54,311 bases of DNA, taken from contig CAZHVS010000020.1 of assembly GCA_964536015.1 (NCBI GenBank), positions 1 through 54,311 of the forward strand. Direction: 5' to 3'. Shown here piece by piece: positions 26,020 through 36,353 of the stretch (positions are counted from its first letter, which is position 1; the number at the start of each line of letters is the position of its first letter). Below the pieces are notes generated by a model. That model was given only the letters and a program-made list of their open reading frames with translations, did not search any database and was not told the origin of the DNA. Made by a program: the position numbers and the translations under genes. Source of the stretch: CAZHVS01 sp964536015 (GTDB lineage: Bacteria; Bacteroidota; Ignavibacteria; Ignavibacteriales; Ignavibacteriaceae).

Positions 26020-27873
26020 TTAATCTTTGACGCTTAATTCTTCCTGAAGAAGAATCTCGGCTTTTCTTACAAGTGAAAGAAATTCTGACCTGTAACCATA
26101 TTTATCTTCTCCAAGAGCTGATTTACCAAGTTCAAGGACATTTTTACAATTTGAAGTTCCTTTGTTTTTGGAATCCCTTAATATAAGCCCAAACTGTGCA
26201 ACAGCAGAAGCAAACCTGAAGTTATTTGAAGTGGATTTTAATTCCTGTAAATTATCTTTTAGTACTTCTGCAAATTCTTTACTTACATTTCCATCAGGTT
26301 CTTTATAACGAATTTTAACTGTTAATATTTCATTTGAAATTTTTGTATCTTTGTTTGGGTTTATATTCTGATACTTTAAGTCGTTATTAACTCTTTGGTC
26401 CGGATTGTCATTTAAAATAATTTCATAAAGTGCGGTTACAGTATGACCAGCACCAATTTCACCGCCATCTTTTTTATCGTTCTTAAAATCTTCACTATTA
26501 AGTAAACGATTTTCATAACCAATTAGTTTATATGATTTAACTTTTAATGGATTAAACTCAACCTGAATTTTTACATCTTTTGCGACTGTGTAAAGTGTTG
26601 CAAAAATTTCATTTACTAAAACCTTCTTTGCTTCCATTATATTATCAATGTACGCATGATTGCCATTCCCTTTATCGGCAAGTTCTTGTAAACGATTATC
26701 TTTATAATTACCCATTCCGAATCCAAGAACTGTAAGAAAAATTCCTTCATCTTTTTTTGATTCAATAAACCGTACAAGTTCTGAAGTGTTTGATATTCCT
26801 ACATTAAAATCGCCATCCGTTGCCAGTATTACCCTGTTGTTTCCGTTTTTAAAAAAATTCTCAGAAGCAATTTTATATGCAAGTTGAATTCCCGCTCCAC
26901 CTGCAGTACTTCCCCCTGCTTGCAATCTGTCAAGAGCCCGAATTATTTTTTCTTTTTCAGAACCTAAAGTTGATGGTAGAACTAATCCGGCAGAACCCGC
27001 ATATACAACCATTGATACTCTGTCATTATCCCCAAGTTGTTCGACAAGCAGTTTTAATGATCTTTTTACAAGAGGTAATTTGTTTGGTTCATCCATTGAA
27101 CCTGAAACATCTATAAGGAAGACGAGGTTGCTTGGTTTGGTTTCTGAACGTTCTAATTTTTTTGATTGCAAACCGATTAAAACCAATTTATGATCTGTGT
27201 TCCAGGGGCAATCAGAATATTCCAAATTTACTCTTAAAGGTTTATCATCCTGGGGCGCCTTGTAATCATAATCGAAATAGTTTATAAGTTCTTCAATTCT
27301 TACTGCATCAATATAAGGAAGAGAGTTTTGATTTATAAATCGTCTAACATTGGAGTACGAAGATGCATCTACATCAGCTGAAAAGGTTGATAATGGACTG
27401 AGAGTAACTTCACGAAAATCATTTTCATTTATGTAGCTGTATTCTTCTGTGTTAAAATTCTGATAATAATTATCTTCTTTTATTGATGGACTTGTATAAC
27501 CATAACCATTACTTTCCATAAGTTTATAATTCATGGTTGCATCTTTTGTTTTTATTTGATCAGCAGTTAGTTCAAAATTAATCGGTGTTATGTTATTCGG
27601 TTTAACTATGATAGAATTTTTTACTGTAGAAGAATAATTGGGGGCGGTAGCTTTTACTGAATATGTACCAGGCACAACATTATTTATAGAATACTCTCCG
27701 TTTGCATTAGTTACCGCACTATAGTGAGTATTTAAAATTGTAATTGTAGCATAAGCTAACGGTACTTTACTTGAAGAATCAATGACTTTACCGGTGATGC
27801 GTCCATTATTGTTGGGGATGAGTATTAAAATAGAAGAAAATAAAATCAGAGCAAAAATTACAAACTTTTTCAT
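26020..27873 (-). CDS. vWA-domain protein with N-terminal carboxypeptidase-regulatory-like domain (YfbK-like)
   Basis: 617 aa. A signal or anchor (1-20) is followed by a CarboxypepD_reg-like beta sandwich (about 24-105; GRITGKVIDSSSKVPLAYATI). A linker and a von Willebrand N-terminal segment (about 160-235; TFSADVDASSYSNVRR) come next. The vWA domain spans about 250-430, with MIDAS DVSGSM and later T and D ligands (ATDGDFN). A C-terminal YfbK/DUF3520-type segment has KIRYKEPDG. The layout matches the YfbK group often annotated as Ca-activated channel homologues. It is probably an envelope protein that binds partners through the metal site. Confidence 0.9.
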   Translation of the reverse strand: MKKFVIFALILFSSILILIPNNNGRITGKVIDSSSKVPLAYATITILNTHYSAVTNANGEYSINNVVPGTYSVKATAPNYSSTVKNSIIVKPNNITPINFELTADQIKTKDATMNYKLMESNGYGYTSPSIKEDNYYQNFNTEEYSYINENDFREVTLSPLSTFSADVDASSYSNVRRFINQNSLPYIDAVRIEELINYFDYDYKAPQDDKPLRVNLEYSDCPWNTDHKLVLIGLQSKKLERSETKPSNLVFLIDVSGSMDEPNKLPLVKRSLKLLVEQLGDNDRVSMVVYAGSAGLVLPSTLGSEKEKIIRALDRLQAGGSTAGGAGIQLAYKIASENFFKNGNNRVILATDGDFNVGISNTSELVRFIESKKDEGIFLTVLGFGMGNYKDNRLQELADKGNGNHAYIDNIMEAKKVLVNEIFATLYTVAKDVKIQVEFNPLKVKSYKLIGYENRLLNSEDFKNDKKDGGEIGAGHTVTALYEIILNDNPDQRVNNDLKYQNINPNKDTKISNEILTVKIRYKEPDGNVSKEFAEVLKDNLQELKSTSNNFRFASAVAQFGLILRDSKNKGTSNCKNVLELGKSALGEDKYGYRSEFLSLVRKAEILLQEELSVKD

Positions 27874-27931
27874 GGCTTCCTCACATTAATAAGTGATTAA
27901 ATTTTTATTACACGAAGTAATAATTTTTAAT

Positions 27932-27960
27932 AACTTATACTTTGCGGCCGCAAATAAGTT
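27932..27960 (-). terminator. Hairpin with 14-bp GC-core palindrome
   Basis: The perfect palindrome TTTGCGGCCGCAAA (27941-27954) is framed by AACTTA (27932-27937) and TAAGTT (27955-27960). It lies between the UPF0145 gene and the vWA gene, both on the minus strand. It is probably a terminator for the alaS-UPF0145 unit. The bases after it are AT-rich but not a clean T-run, so an operator is possible. Confidence 0.45.
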
Positions 27961-27987
27961 TCAAGATGAAGAAGGGAATTATTAATA

Positions 27988-28317
27988 TCACATTTTTTCA
28001 AAGACGACAGCGGTGCCATAAGCAAGAACCTCTGTAACACCACTCATAACTTCATTAGCATCGTATCTTACACCGATTAATCCATTTGCGCCCAATTCCT
28101 GTGCGTGTTTTATCATAAGTTCAAAAGAATCATTACGGGTTTTTTCACAAAGTTGAGTAAATAAAGTAATGTTACCGCCAATCAATGTTTGAAAACCTGC
28201 ACCGATTGTACCGAAAATAGAACGGGAGCGGACAACTATTCCACGAACCACACCTAAATTTTTAACAATTCTGTAACCTTCAATTGTAAATGCAGTTGTA
28301 ATTAAATTATGATCCAT
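27988..28317 (-). CDS. UPF0145 / YbjQ-family protein
   Basis: 109 aa, a normal length for the family. It has TIEGYRIVKNLGVVRGIVVRS, the GGNITLFTQLCEKTR segment, a helix AQELGANGLIGVRYDAN and a closing strand VLAYGTAVVFE. It forms pentamers in known structures; the role is uncertain, with heavy-metal binding suggested. It lies 29 bases downstream of alaS and is likely in its transcript. Confidence 0.92.
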   Translation of the reverse strand: MDHNLITTAFTIEGYRIVKNLGVVRGIVVRSRSIFGTIGAGFQTLIGGNITLFTQLCEKTRNDSFELMIKHAQELGANGLIGVRYDANEVMSGVTEVLAYGTAVVFEKM

Positions 28318-28346
28318 ATCATTGTACCATTAAGATTATTTGACTT

Positions 28347-30938
28347 TTAATTTCCAATTAGTTGACCAATCAAATTTTCAACTTGATTTAACATAAATTC
28401 AATTTTACTTACATCCTTTCCACCAGCAGTTGCTAGATGAGGGCGACCACCACCACCGCCGCCAACTAATTTAGCTAATTCACCTACAATTTTTCCCGCA
28501 TTTACTTTTTTCTCTTTGATTAACGAATCTGTTACAACGCATACTATTATAACTTTTTCTTCTGCAACAGAAGCAAGAATACCAACTCCATCTTTAATTT
28601 TGTTTCTTAACTCATCACCAAAGGTTTTTAATTCGTCCATATTATCGGCATCAACTCTGCCCTTAAAAATATTTATACCTGCCAATGATATTGGAGAAGA
28701 AATAATTTTATTTAACTGATTTAGTTTTTCTTTAAGTTTAAATTCTGAAAGTTCTTTTTCCATTCTTTTCTTTTCTTCAAGAAGTTCATGTAGTTTTTCA
28801 TCAGAATGTTTGATCTTCTCAATCTGATTATAAATATATTTTTCTACTCCTGCACCTGTTGTGGCTTCTATCCTTCTGACACCAGCAGAGATTGATGTTT
28901 CGTGCAAAATTTTAAATAAACCAATTTCAGAAGAATTATTTACGTGTGTGCCACCGCAGAATTCCATAGAGAAATCACCAAATTGGATAACATTTACAAA
29001 TTCTCCATACTTATCTCCAAAGAACATTAAAGCACCCATTTTTTTTGCTTCCTCAAATGGAACATTACGGTGCTGAATTCGCTTCAAATTTCTTCTTAAC
29101 TGTTCATTGACAAAAATTTCTACATCCTTTAGTTCTTCATCACTTACTTTTGAAAAATGTGTAAAATCAAATCTTAGCTTATCCGGAGCAACAAGTGAAC
29201 CCGCCTGTTGTACATGTGTACCAAGAATTTTTCTTAGTGCTGCATGAAGAAAATGAGTTACAGAATGATTACGCATTATATCCCATCTTCGTTTTACATC
29301 AACACTGGCAACAACATTTAAACCAGCAGATAGTGGAATATCATTATCATTTTCAACGATGTGTATTACTTTGTTTTCAATTTTTGTAACATCAACAACG
29401 TTTAGTTCGGATGAACTAAGAATAATTTTTCCTAAATCATCCACCTGTCCGCCGGATTCAACATAGAATGGAGTTTTATCAAGTATTATCAAGTCAGATG
29501 AACCATCTTTCTTCAATCCAATAATCTTAGCATTCGTTTGTAGTTCATCATAACCTGTAAATTCGGTTTCTGTTGTAACATTAAAATTAAAATTGTTGAG
29601 ATCATTAACAGAAAGATTAACTGAAGCTAGTTTTTCTTTTGTTGCTTCTCTTGCTCTTTCCTTTTGTTCATTCATTAATTCATTAAATTTATTTTCATCT
29701 ACAGAGAAATTGATTTCTTTTGCCATCACATTTGTAAGGTCTAATGGAAAACCAAAAGTATCAAATAGTTTAAATGCTTCTTCACCTGGAATGACAGAAA
29801 TATTTAGGTTTTTTAAATCCTTTATTACACTTTCAAAAAGTTCAATTCCTCTGTCCAGAGTTCTGTTAAAACTGTCTTCTTCGGCTTTAATTATCTTTTT
29901 AATCAATTCCTGTTTTTCTTTTATTTCAGGGAAAATACTACTCATATTTTCAACCATTATATCGACGAGCTTATAAAGGAAAGGTTCTTTTAAATTTAGT
30001 TTTCTTCCATAACGCGAAGCTCGTCTTAAAATTCTTCTTAATACATAACCGCGGCCGTCATTGCTAGGTACAGCACCATCAGCTATTGCAAAAGTTAATG
30101 TGCGGATATGATCAGAAATAACACGCATTGGAATTTTGTCTTCTTCTTTTTCATATTTGATAGAAGAAATTTTTGAAACTTCATTGATAAGCGGAGTGAA
30201 AACATCGGTATCATAATTGGAGCTTTTTTTCTGCAGAACCGCACAGACTCTTTCAAAGCCCATTCCAGTATCAACATGTTTTGAAGGCAGTTCATGTAAT
30301 TTACCTTCGCTATCGCGATTATATTGAATAAAAACCAAATTCCATATTTCAATACATTCAGGTGTGCCTGCATTAACATATCTTGGATTATCATAATCAT
30401 CTGAAAGATTTATATGTATTTCAGAACAAGGTCCACAGGGACCTGTTTCACCCATTTCCCAGAAATTATCTTTTTCATCGAACTTTAATATATGAGAAGG
30501 ATTAATATCTGTTTTGCTTTTCCATAAGTTAAATGCTTCATCATCAGTACGATAAACAGTTGCCCACAATCTTTCTTTGGGCAATTTCCAGACATTAGTT
30601 AATAGTTCCCAAGCCCATTCAATTGCTTCTGCTTTGTAGTAATCACCAAACGACCAATTCCCAAGCATTTCAAAAAATGTATGATGATAAGTATCGTGTC
30701 CTACTTCTTCAAGATCGTTATGTTTACCGCTTACTCTTATGCACTTTTGTGTGTTTGCAACTCTTTTGTAATCCCTTTTTCCAGTACCAAGAAATACATC
30801 TTTAAATTGGTTCATTCCGGCATTGGTAAACAACAATGTTGGGTCATCGTAAGGAACCACGGGTGCACTTGGTACGAATGTGTGCATTTTATTTTTAAAA
30901 AAATCTATAAACTGTCTTCTAATTTCGTTTGATGTCAT
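28347..30938 (-). CDS. alaS: Alanyl-tRNA synthetase
   Basis: 863 aa, complete. The catalytic core has TNAGMNQFKDVFLG and GHDTYHHTFFEMLGNWSFGDY. The editing domain has HxxxH (NHSVTHFLH) and CGGTHV. A C-terminal coiled coil (about 700-745) is followed by the glycine-rich C-Ala domain (LVGGGGGGRPHLATAGG). It charges tRNA-Ala and clears Ser/Gly mischarging. Confidence 0.98.
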   Translation of the reverse strand: MTSNEIRRQFIDFFKNKMHTFVPSAPVVPYDDPTLLFTNAGMNQFKDVFLGTGKRDYKRVANTQKCIRVSGKHNDLEEVGHDTYHHTFFEMLGNWSFGDYYKAEAIEWAWELLTNVWKLPKERLWATVYRTDDEAFNLWKSKTDINPSHILKFDEKDNFWEMGETGPCGPCSEIHINLSDDYDNPRYVNAGTPECIEIWNLVFIQYNRDSEGKLHELPSKHVDTGMGFERVCAVLQKKSSNYDTDVFTPLINEVSKISSIKYEKEEDKIPMRVISDHIRTLTFAIADGAVPSNDGRGYVLRRILRRASRYGRKLNLKEPFLYKLVDIMVENMSSIFPEIKEKQELIKKIIKAEEDSFNRTLDRGIELFESVIKDLKNLNISVIPGEEAFKLFDTFGFPLDLTNVMAKEINFSVDENKFNELMNEQKERAREATKEKLASVNLSVNDLNNFNFNVTTETEFTGYDELQTNAKIIGLKKDGSSDLIILDKTPFYVESGGQVDDLGKIILSSSELNVVDVTKIENKVIHIVENDNDIPLSAGLNVVASVDVKRRWDIMRNHSVTHFLHAALRKILGTHVQQAGSLVAPDKLRFDFTHFSKVSDEELKDVEIFVNEQLRRNLKRIQHRNVPFEEAKKMGALMFFGDKYGEFVNVIQFGDFSMEFCGGTHVNNSSEIGLFKILHETSISAGVRRIEATTGAGVEKYIYNQIEKIKHSDEKLHELLEEKKRMEKELSEFKLKEKLNQLNKIISSPISLAGINIFKGRVDADNMDELKTFGDELRNKIKDGVGILASVAEEKVIIVCVVTDSLIKEKKVNAGKIVGELAKLVGGGGGGRPHLATAGGKDVSKIEFMLNQVENLIGQLIGN

Positions 30939-31141
30939 AAATCCTAAATATTTTTTATTTACATATTAAAAATACAAAATAGCAGTATAAGTTTTTTATA
31001 TGTTGAACTGCATAAAGTTATAATCTAGATTAAGAAAAGTTAATTTTCTCCATCTGGATTTAGTATCAACTCTTAAATTACTTAAACGGTTTAAAATTTC
31101 TTCTTTATATTTTTTTTAAAAGAGTTTTCATAAAACAACCT

Positions 31142-34100
31142 TTAGTTGTTCAATTCCTTAATGCGGCAAATGTTATAAAAATTACAAAATTTACAGGCAA
31201 TATCTTCTTTGTTAGGTAATGTTGATAAATTAAACTTTCCTTCTGAAATAGAATTAACATACTCGACTATTTTGTTCATCGAAAGATTCATCAACTGATT
31301 GTTGCTTTCAATTATTTTTTGTCTTTGTTCATCATTTGATTTTTCAAAAGACTTTCCTGATAAGATTTTTACTGGCTTTGGACCAAAATTGTCTTTACCT
31401 GGTTTTAAAGAATATATTTCAGCAGCAGCTGGTTCAAAACTTAAATTATTTTTTTCTTCAAGTATTTTTTTTGCAGCAATCATATAAACAGGAAGTTGTA
31501 ATGAAAGTCCTTTTAACAACTCTTCCTTCGTAGGTTTTTTGCCGCTTAATTTGTAATCAATCACTTTATAAAACTGACTGTTTTCGTCAACATCAATGCG
31601 GTCAATTTTTCCGCGCAGAGCAATGTTTTGAATTGTAAATTCTTCAAGGTTAATTTCTGAAGTCTTGTCGGACAGATTACCAAATGAAATTTCAAAAAAC
31701 GATGGAGAAAAATTCGATGAATTATTTCTTTCATATTCAAGGAAGGTATATAGAATTGAAGTTTCAAATTTACCTTCAATACCGAGAATTTTTTCTTTCT
31801 CAAAAAAAGCAAGTGGAAAACTTAAATTTATTGCAGAAGTTTTCTCTTTTGCTATTTGAATCATAATTGTTTTTACTTCTGAAAAGGTTTTATCATTGCA
31901 TCCTTGAAGAGTTATCTTTTTTGATTTCAGGGATTTATAAAATTCAAAAAGTATTGAATGAAGTAAAGAACCCATCTCAATTGCTTCAATTTCTTCTTTA
32001 GGTTCTATAATGGGTTCTAAATGAAGAACTCGTTCCACAAAGTATTTAAAGGGACAAACAGCATAGGTCTCGAGTTGTGAGATTGAAAAATTATTTTGAA
32101 GAAAAGCGGCTAATTTTTGTTTGGCATTATCGGATAAATTTTCATTAATAAAGCCATTATACTGATTGAACGAATTTTTTTCATCTCTTCTGATTGAATC
32201 TTTTTCGATTGATTCCTGAAAATTAAACGGTAAATGCCTGGTAAAATTTTCATCAATATTATCTTTATGTTTTCCTGCCGCAATTGAAAGCTCTTCAAAA
32301 GAATATATTTTATTGTTGAAAAAACTTCTGTCGATCAGTTTAACATCAAGAATCTGTTTAAATTCAGTAATAAAATTTGATTCGGCTATTTCTTTTTTCC
32401 CTTCCACAAAAGGATAACTAAAGTATAGTTTTTTGTTCCAGCACTTTAAAACCTGGTAAAATAAATATCTTTCTTCAAGCCTGTGTTTATATTCTTTTTT
32501 TGTATATGAACCAGAGAAAAATATTTCAGGCATATATCGTGTGGGGAAATCTCCGTCACTCATTCCCGCAAGAAAAAGATAATCGAAATTTAATCCTCTT
32601 ATTTCATTAAAATTAGTTACAAGCACCCCATAATTGGATTTTTCTTTCACATTAAAGCGGGCCGTAGCTATTGCAGTGCTTAATTGTGTTAAGAAAAATC
32701 GCAATGGAAATTTTTGTTCTGCACCATATTCGAGTTCAAGAAGATTAAATAATTCTTCGGTTAGATCAATAAATGTAGTGATAGCTTTAATATTTTCTTC
32801 TTTGAAGTCGAAACTTAGCTTAAGTGTGGTTTCGGGAATCTCCAAATCAGCAATAAGCTTGTTTAATTGATTTCTGAATTCTGAAACCGTAAGAGAATTC
32901 TTAAATGGTTTTAAAAAACTATTCAGCGATTCTATTTCTTTAATAACTTCAAGCAATATTGTTTTTCTTGTGGAAGTCAAATTAAAATCTTCATCTTTGT
33001 CCGCACTGTCAAGGTAAAGGTTGATTGTATCAATCCAGTTTCTATAGCCAGATATAATTTTCAACTCAGAAGAAGTTTTAATTAAGTCGTGAAGTTGGAT
33101 GTTTTTGAAGTTTAAATATCCGCTGCTAAATGCTCTGAAAATATTTTTGTAATAAAAATCGTTTTCAACAACTTCAAGTAAATTGATTAAAGAAATAATA
33201 GAAGGAAATAAACTTAAATTGTACCGATCGGTTAAATTAAAAGGCAGTCCATAACAGGAAAAAATATCCCTTATTAACGGAGAATATTTTGAAATCAGAT
33301 TGAACGCCAAGCATATTTTATGGGGTTCTGCTTGTTCCTCAATTATTAATCTCTTTATTTCTTTTGCAATAAGTTCAATTTCTTCCTCGGGAGAACTAGC
33401 ATAAAACAGCGAAACGTCAGATTTTTCTTTAACAACGGATTTATTTCTATTAAAAAGATTGGAGCTAATGTAACCAATCAAGCTATGTTTGTTATCTGAG
33501 GGAGGAAGATTTTGTTTGAAAAACTTTCTTTCATAAAATTTATTGTAACAATCATCAAGGTGAGAAAACAATCCGGGATTGTCAGCATTGTAATCGAAAT
33601 CTATAAAAAGTTCAACTTCTTCTATTGATGCAATACTATCAATAATTTCAATTTCGGGCAAAGTAAATTCAGAAAAACCTTCAATTATTATTGTATTAAC
33701 TGAGGGGAAAATTTGTTTTAGTAACTGATTAATCTTTTTCTTATAACTTATTACTTCTTCATAAAGGTCACCGGTTTCTTTAACATTAAGCAGCTTGAAT
33801 TTTTCTTTGTATTTAGAATATACTGCAGCAATATCTTCTGCTTTACTTTTTTCGGAACCAGAGAGTAACTTAGATTCACTTAAAAGTTTTTCAGGAAAAA
33901 TTCCATTTCGTTTGTACTCGCTTAAAACCGATTTAATTCTGGCCAGACTTCCTTTTGGTAATTCGTCTTTATACTTATTAAAATATTTTAAGTGCGTTTC
34001 CTTAAAGCTTTGTTTAAGTAAAACAGTTGCTACCGCCTCACTTATAAGATTTACAGTGCTTCCAGAAGATTGAATTATCTTAACAGATAGTGTTGATAAT

Positions 34101-34285
34101 GTTTCAACATTCAAAATAGAAATAACTTGTCCGGGTGATTTAGAGATTAATTCTTTTCTTAAAGTTCTAACTTTTCTGTTGGTCGGAACAATTAAAAGAA
34201 GTTCTTCAAGTTTCCCGGAAGAAATTTTTTCTTCGATTATCTTCGTTGTGGATATTTTTCTTTTTTTCCCTTTAGATAAAATCAA
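31142..34285 (-). CDS. AddB-like PD-(D/E)XK nuclease with inactive helicase domain
   Basis: 1047 aa. The N-terminal UvrD/AddB-like helicase fold lacks a Walker A lysine motif (the start reads ISSGKLEELLLIVPTNRKV). The C-terminal RecB-type nuclease has GKIDRID and VIDYKLSGK (about 920-955). Cysteines of a 4Fe-4S staple are in TYAVCPFKYFV (one) and ACKFCNFYNICR (three), exactly the AddB arrangement. It is the non-translocating partner of an AddA helicase-nuclease in double-strand break repair. AddA is not in this window. It overlaps the CYTH gene by 14 bases. Confidence 0.85.
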   Translation of the reverse strand: MILSKGKKRKISTTKIIEEKISSGKLEELLLIVPTNRKVRTLRKELISKSPGQVISILNVETLSTLSVKIIQSSGSTVNLISEAVATVLLKQSFKETHLKYFNKYKDELPKGSLARIKSVLSEYKRNGIFPEKLLSESKLLSGSEKSKAEDIAAVYSKYKEKFKLLNVKETGDLYEEVISYKKKINQLLKQIFPSVNTIIIEGFSEFTLPEIEIIDSIASIEEVELFIDFDYNADNPGLFSHLDDCYNKFYERKFFKQNLPPSDNKHSLIGYISSNLFNRNKSVVKEKSDVSLFYASSPEEEIELIAKEIKRLIIEEQAEPHKICLAFNLISKYSPLIRDIFSCYGLPFNLTDRYNLSLFPSIISLINLLEVVENDFYYKNIFRAFSSGYLNFKNIQLHDLIKTSSELKIISGYRNWIDTINLYLDSADKDEDFNLTSTRKTILLEVIKEIESLNSFLKPFKNSLTVSEFRNQLNKLIADLEIPETTLKLSFDFKEENIKAITTFIDLTEELFNLLELEYGAEQKFPLRFFLTQLSTAIATARFNVKEKSNYGVLVTNFNEIRGLNFDYLFLAGMSDGDFPTRYMPEIFFSGSYTKKEYKHRLEERYLFYQVLKCWNKKLYFSYPFVEGKKEIAESNFITEFKQILDVKLIDRSFFNNKIYSFEELSIAAGKHKDNIDENFTRHLPFNFQESIEKDSIRRDEKNSFNQYNGFINENLSDNAKQKLAAFLQNNFSISQLETYAVCPFKYFVERVLHLEPIIEPKEEIEAIEMGSLLHSILFEFYKSLKSKKITLQGCNDKTFSEVKTIMIQIAKEKTSAINLSFPLAFFEKEKILGIEGKFETSILYTFLEYERNNSSNFSPSFFEISFGNLSDKTSEINLEEFTIQNIALRGKIDRIDVDENSQFYKVIDYKLSGKKPTKEELLKGLSLQLPVYMIAAKKILEEKNNLSFEPAAAEIYSLKPGKDNFGPKPVKILSGKSFEKSNDEQRQKIIESNNQLMNLSMNKIVEYVNSISEGKFNLSTLPNKEDIACKFCNFYNICRIKELNN

Positions 34286-34796
34286 TTTTATTCCTTGCCT
34301 TTTGAAGCATCAATTCGCGGTATGATAGCAGCAGTTGGTTTGCTGTGTTTAGGTTGAGTTTTTTAACGAGAAAATTGAAACGTTTTTTTGCATCAACTTT
34401 TCCAGTAGTTACTATTGTTTCCAATTCAATAAACTTTCCAAGATGTTTTACGCTATCCAGATGAATTCGTGTATTATTAAAAAGATAAACTGTTCTTCTT
34501 TTTTCTACAATTGTTTCAACATCAAAAATACCGGACAAAATTTTTTCGGCTTTTTTATCTTGTATTTGCAAAACTTCGTAATCAGACCATCGTTCGATAG
34601 AATTTTCCTTGCGATTATATCTGATTAACTCGCAGTGTGATTTCATTTTCCTTAGTTTTAGTAATCCTTTTTCCGAGCGAAAGTAAAAATCTTTTTGTGT
34701 TAATTTTTCTTTTTGCTCAACCTTCAGCTTTTTTAATAACTTCAGTACTTCATCAAAGGAATTTAATTTTATTTTTAACTCAAGATTCGTTGGCAA
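34272..34796 (-). CDS. CYTH-domain protein (triphosphate tunnel family)
   Basis: 174 aa covering a whole CYTH barrel. Landmarks are DFYFRSEKGLLKLRKM, HCELIRYNR, EKRRTVYLFNNTRIHLDSV and KFIELETIV. The N-terminal ExExK signature reads N4-L-E6-L-K8, so its first Glu is Asn. Family members hydrolyse inorganic or thiamine triphosphate or cyclise ATP. A weakened metal site is possible. It is upstream of and overlaps the addB-like gene. Confidence 0.85.
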   Translation of the reverse strand: MPTNLELKIKLNSFDEVLKLLKKLKVEQKEKLTQKDFYFRSEKGLLKLRKMKSHCELIRYNRKENSIERWSDYEVLQIQDKKAEKILSGIFDVETIVEKRRTVYLFNNTRIHLDSVKHLGKFIELETIVTTGKVDAKKRFNFLVKKLNLNTANQLLLSYRELMLQKARNKIDFI

Positions 34797-34888
34797 TTGT
34801 TGTTATACTCCGATTTTTATTTGGGATTGATTTTATCTTAAAACTAATTAATTTTCAGTAAACAAAATAACAGCTTTTTATACGAATT

Positions 34889-35533
34889 ATGAAAAAATTA
34901 GTTCTTGTTGCAATATTAATTATTCCATTATTAAAATCAAATGGACAGGGAATAGGAGATTTAGCACCCGAAAAACCTCCGGTTATTTTTCCTCCTAATG
35001 CGTGGGGCGTTGATCTTATGTTCAGCGAAGGTGGTTTTGGTTTGGGTGGATTTTATAGAAAAGATGTTGCGTCAAATTTAACTCTTTTTACTGACCTTTC
35101 TTTTTCTGAAGCTAAAGATGAAAAAGAAGTTGAGTATATTGATTACTGGGGCCAAACTCATGTGTTTGGAAAGAAGAATAGAATTTTCTTAATGCCTCTT
35201 TTATTGGGTTCCCAATATAGGTTATTTACCGAGAGCTTAACTGAAAATCTGAGACCATATTTAAATTTTGCAATTGGTCCTACTTTGGTTTTAACCACTC
35301 CATATAGTAAAGAATTTTTTAGTTCATTTGGTTATGCACAGGCAAAATATACACTTGGTGGCTATATTGGTTTTGGAGCAAATTTTGGTTCGGATAAAGA
35401 ACATCTAATTGGCATAAATATTCGTTATTATCACATTCAGTTTTTTAATGGTGGAGTAGAAGGTCTTGAAGGAAGATTTAAAAAACATCTTGGTGGAATT
35501 TTTCTGACTATTAATATTGGTTCTATGTTTTAA
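34889..35533 (+). CDS. Secreted beta-barrel-like outer membrane protein
   Basis: 214 aa. A signal peptide (1-19; ends SNGQG) is followed by alternating beta strands with aromatic ends (GFGLGGFYRKDV, YTLGGYIGFGANFG). It ends in a strand with aromatic C-terminal residue (TINIGSMF), typical of outer-membrane barrels. No specific family is recognised. Its stop TAA overlaps the next ATG by one base (TAATG). Confidence 0.7.
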   Translation: MKKLVLVAILIIPLLKSNGQGIGDLAPEKPPVIFPPNAWGVDLMFSEGGFGLGGFYRKDVASNLTLFTDLSFSEAKDEKEVEYIDYWGQTHVFGKKNRIFLMPLLLGSQYRLFTESLTENLRPYLNFAIGPTLVLTTPYSKEFFSSFGYAQAKYTLGGYIGFGANFGSDKEHLIGINIRYYHIQFFNGGVEGLEGRFKKHLGGIFLTINIGSMF

Positions 35534-36252
35534 TGCCAACTCCTTTTTCTGGCTTTCCAATTGATGCTTTTCATTTTCTGAATGAACTTGAAAAAAATAA
35601 TAACAAAAAATTTTTTGATGATAATAGAACCAGGTATAAAGAATCCCTTATTGAACCAGCAAAAAATTTTATTTCGGCAATCGCTCCTTTTTTTGAACAA
35701 CTAAACTCTTCAATAAGAACAGAACCTAAATTTAACCAGACAATTATGCGGTTGAATAAGGATATGCGATTTTCTAAAGGTAATCCATACCGTTCTTTTT
35801 TACTTATTCATTTTGGAAGATTTAAACTTGATAGTGAGTTTTATATATATCTGGATAGGAAAGGATTATCGTATGGATTATTCATTAATAATTCGAAAGG
35901 AGAAAATTTATTTTTTAAAGAAAATCTCGCTAAAAACAAGAATGATTTATTTACAGTTTTTAATGAATATGGATTGAACGATAAATTTTCCTTGCTAAAT
36001 ATTGAAAAAGAAATGACCATGATTGTTAAAAATTTTAATATTCATAAACATTTCGTTCAGTTAGAAATTAATAAATGGTTTGTGTTAGAGAAGTCATTCC
36101 CAATTTCAAATAAAATTTGTAACTCTTCAAAAATTTTAACAGAAACAATAAAAGCATTCTCCAGGTTATACCCACTCTACTGCTTTGCTATTTCTCCCGT
36201 TTCCCTTCAATTGATTAAAGAATTTGAAGATAAAATGGGAATTGCTGATTAA
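35533..36252 (+). CDS. DUF2461 family protein
   Basis: 239 aa. FHFLNELEKNNNKKFFDDNRTRYKESLIEPAKNFI and then RLNKDMRFSKGNPYRSFLLIHFGR are the defining blocks of DUF2461 (TIGR02453). Function is unknown. It is translationally coupled to the outer-membrane protein gene through TAATG. Confidence 0.88.
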   Translation: MPTPFSGFPIDAFHFLNELEKNNNKKFFDDNRTRYKESLIEPAKNFISAIAPFFEQLNSSIRTEPKFNQTIMRLNKDMRFSKGNPYRSFLLIHFGRFKLDSEFYIYLDRKGLSYGLFINNSKGENLFFKENLAKNKNDLFTVFNEYGLNDKFSLLNIEKEMTMIVKNFNIHKHFVQLEINKWFVLEKSFPISNKICNSSKILTETIKAFSRLYPLYCFAISPVSLQLIKEFEDKMGIAD

Positions 36253-36353
36253 AGCCTTTATATCATTTTTTTAATCATCAGTTCGCCCAATATTTCAACA
36301 CTAATAATTAATTGATTATTTTTACATTTATTCAGAACAAAATAATTGCAGTA

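Noticed and set aside
29593..29976. Plus-strand frames inside alaS and other large genes
   Set aside because: These are antisense shadows of strongly conserved coding sequence, low in complexity and without ribosome sites.
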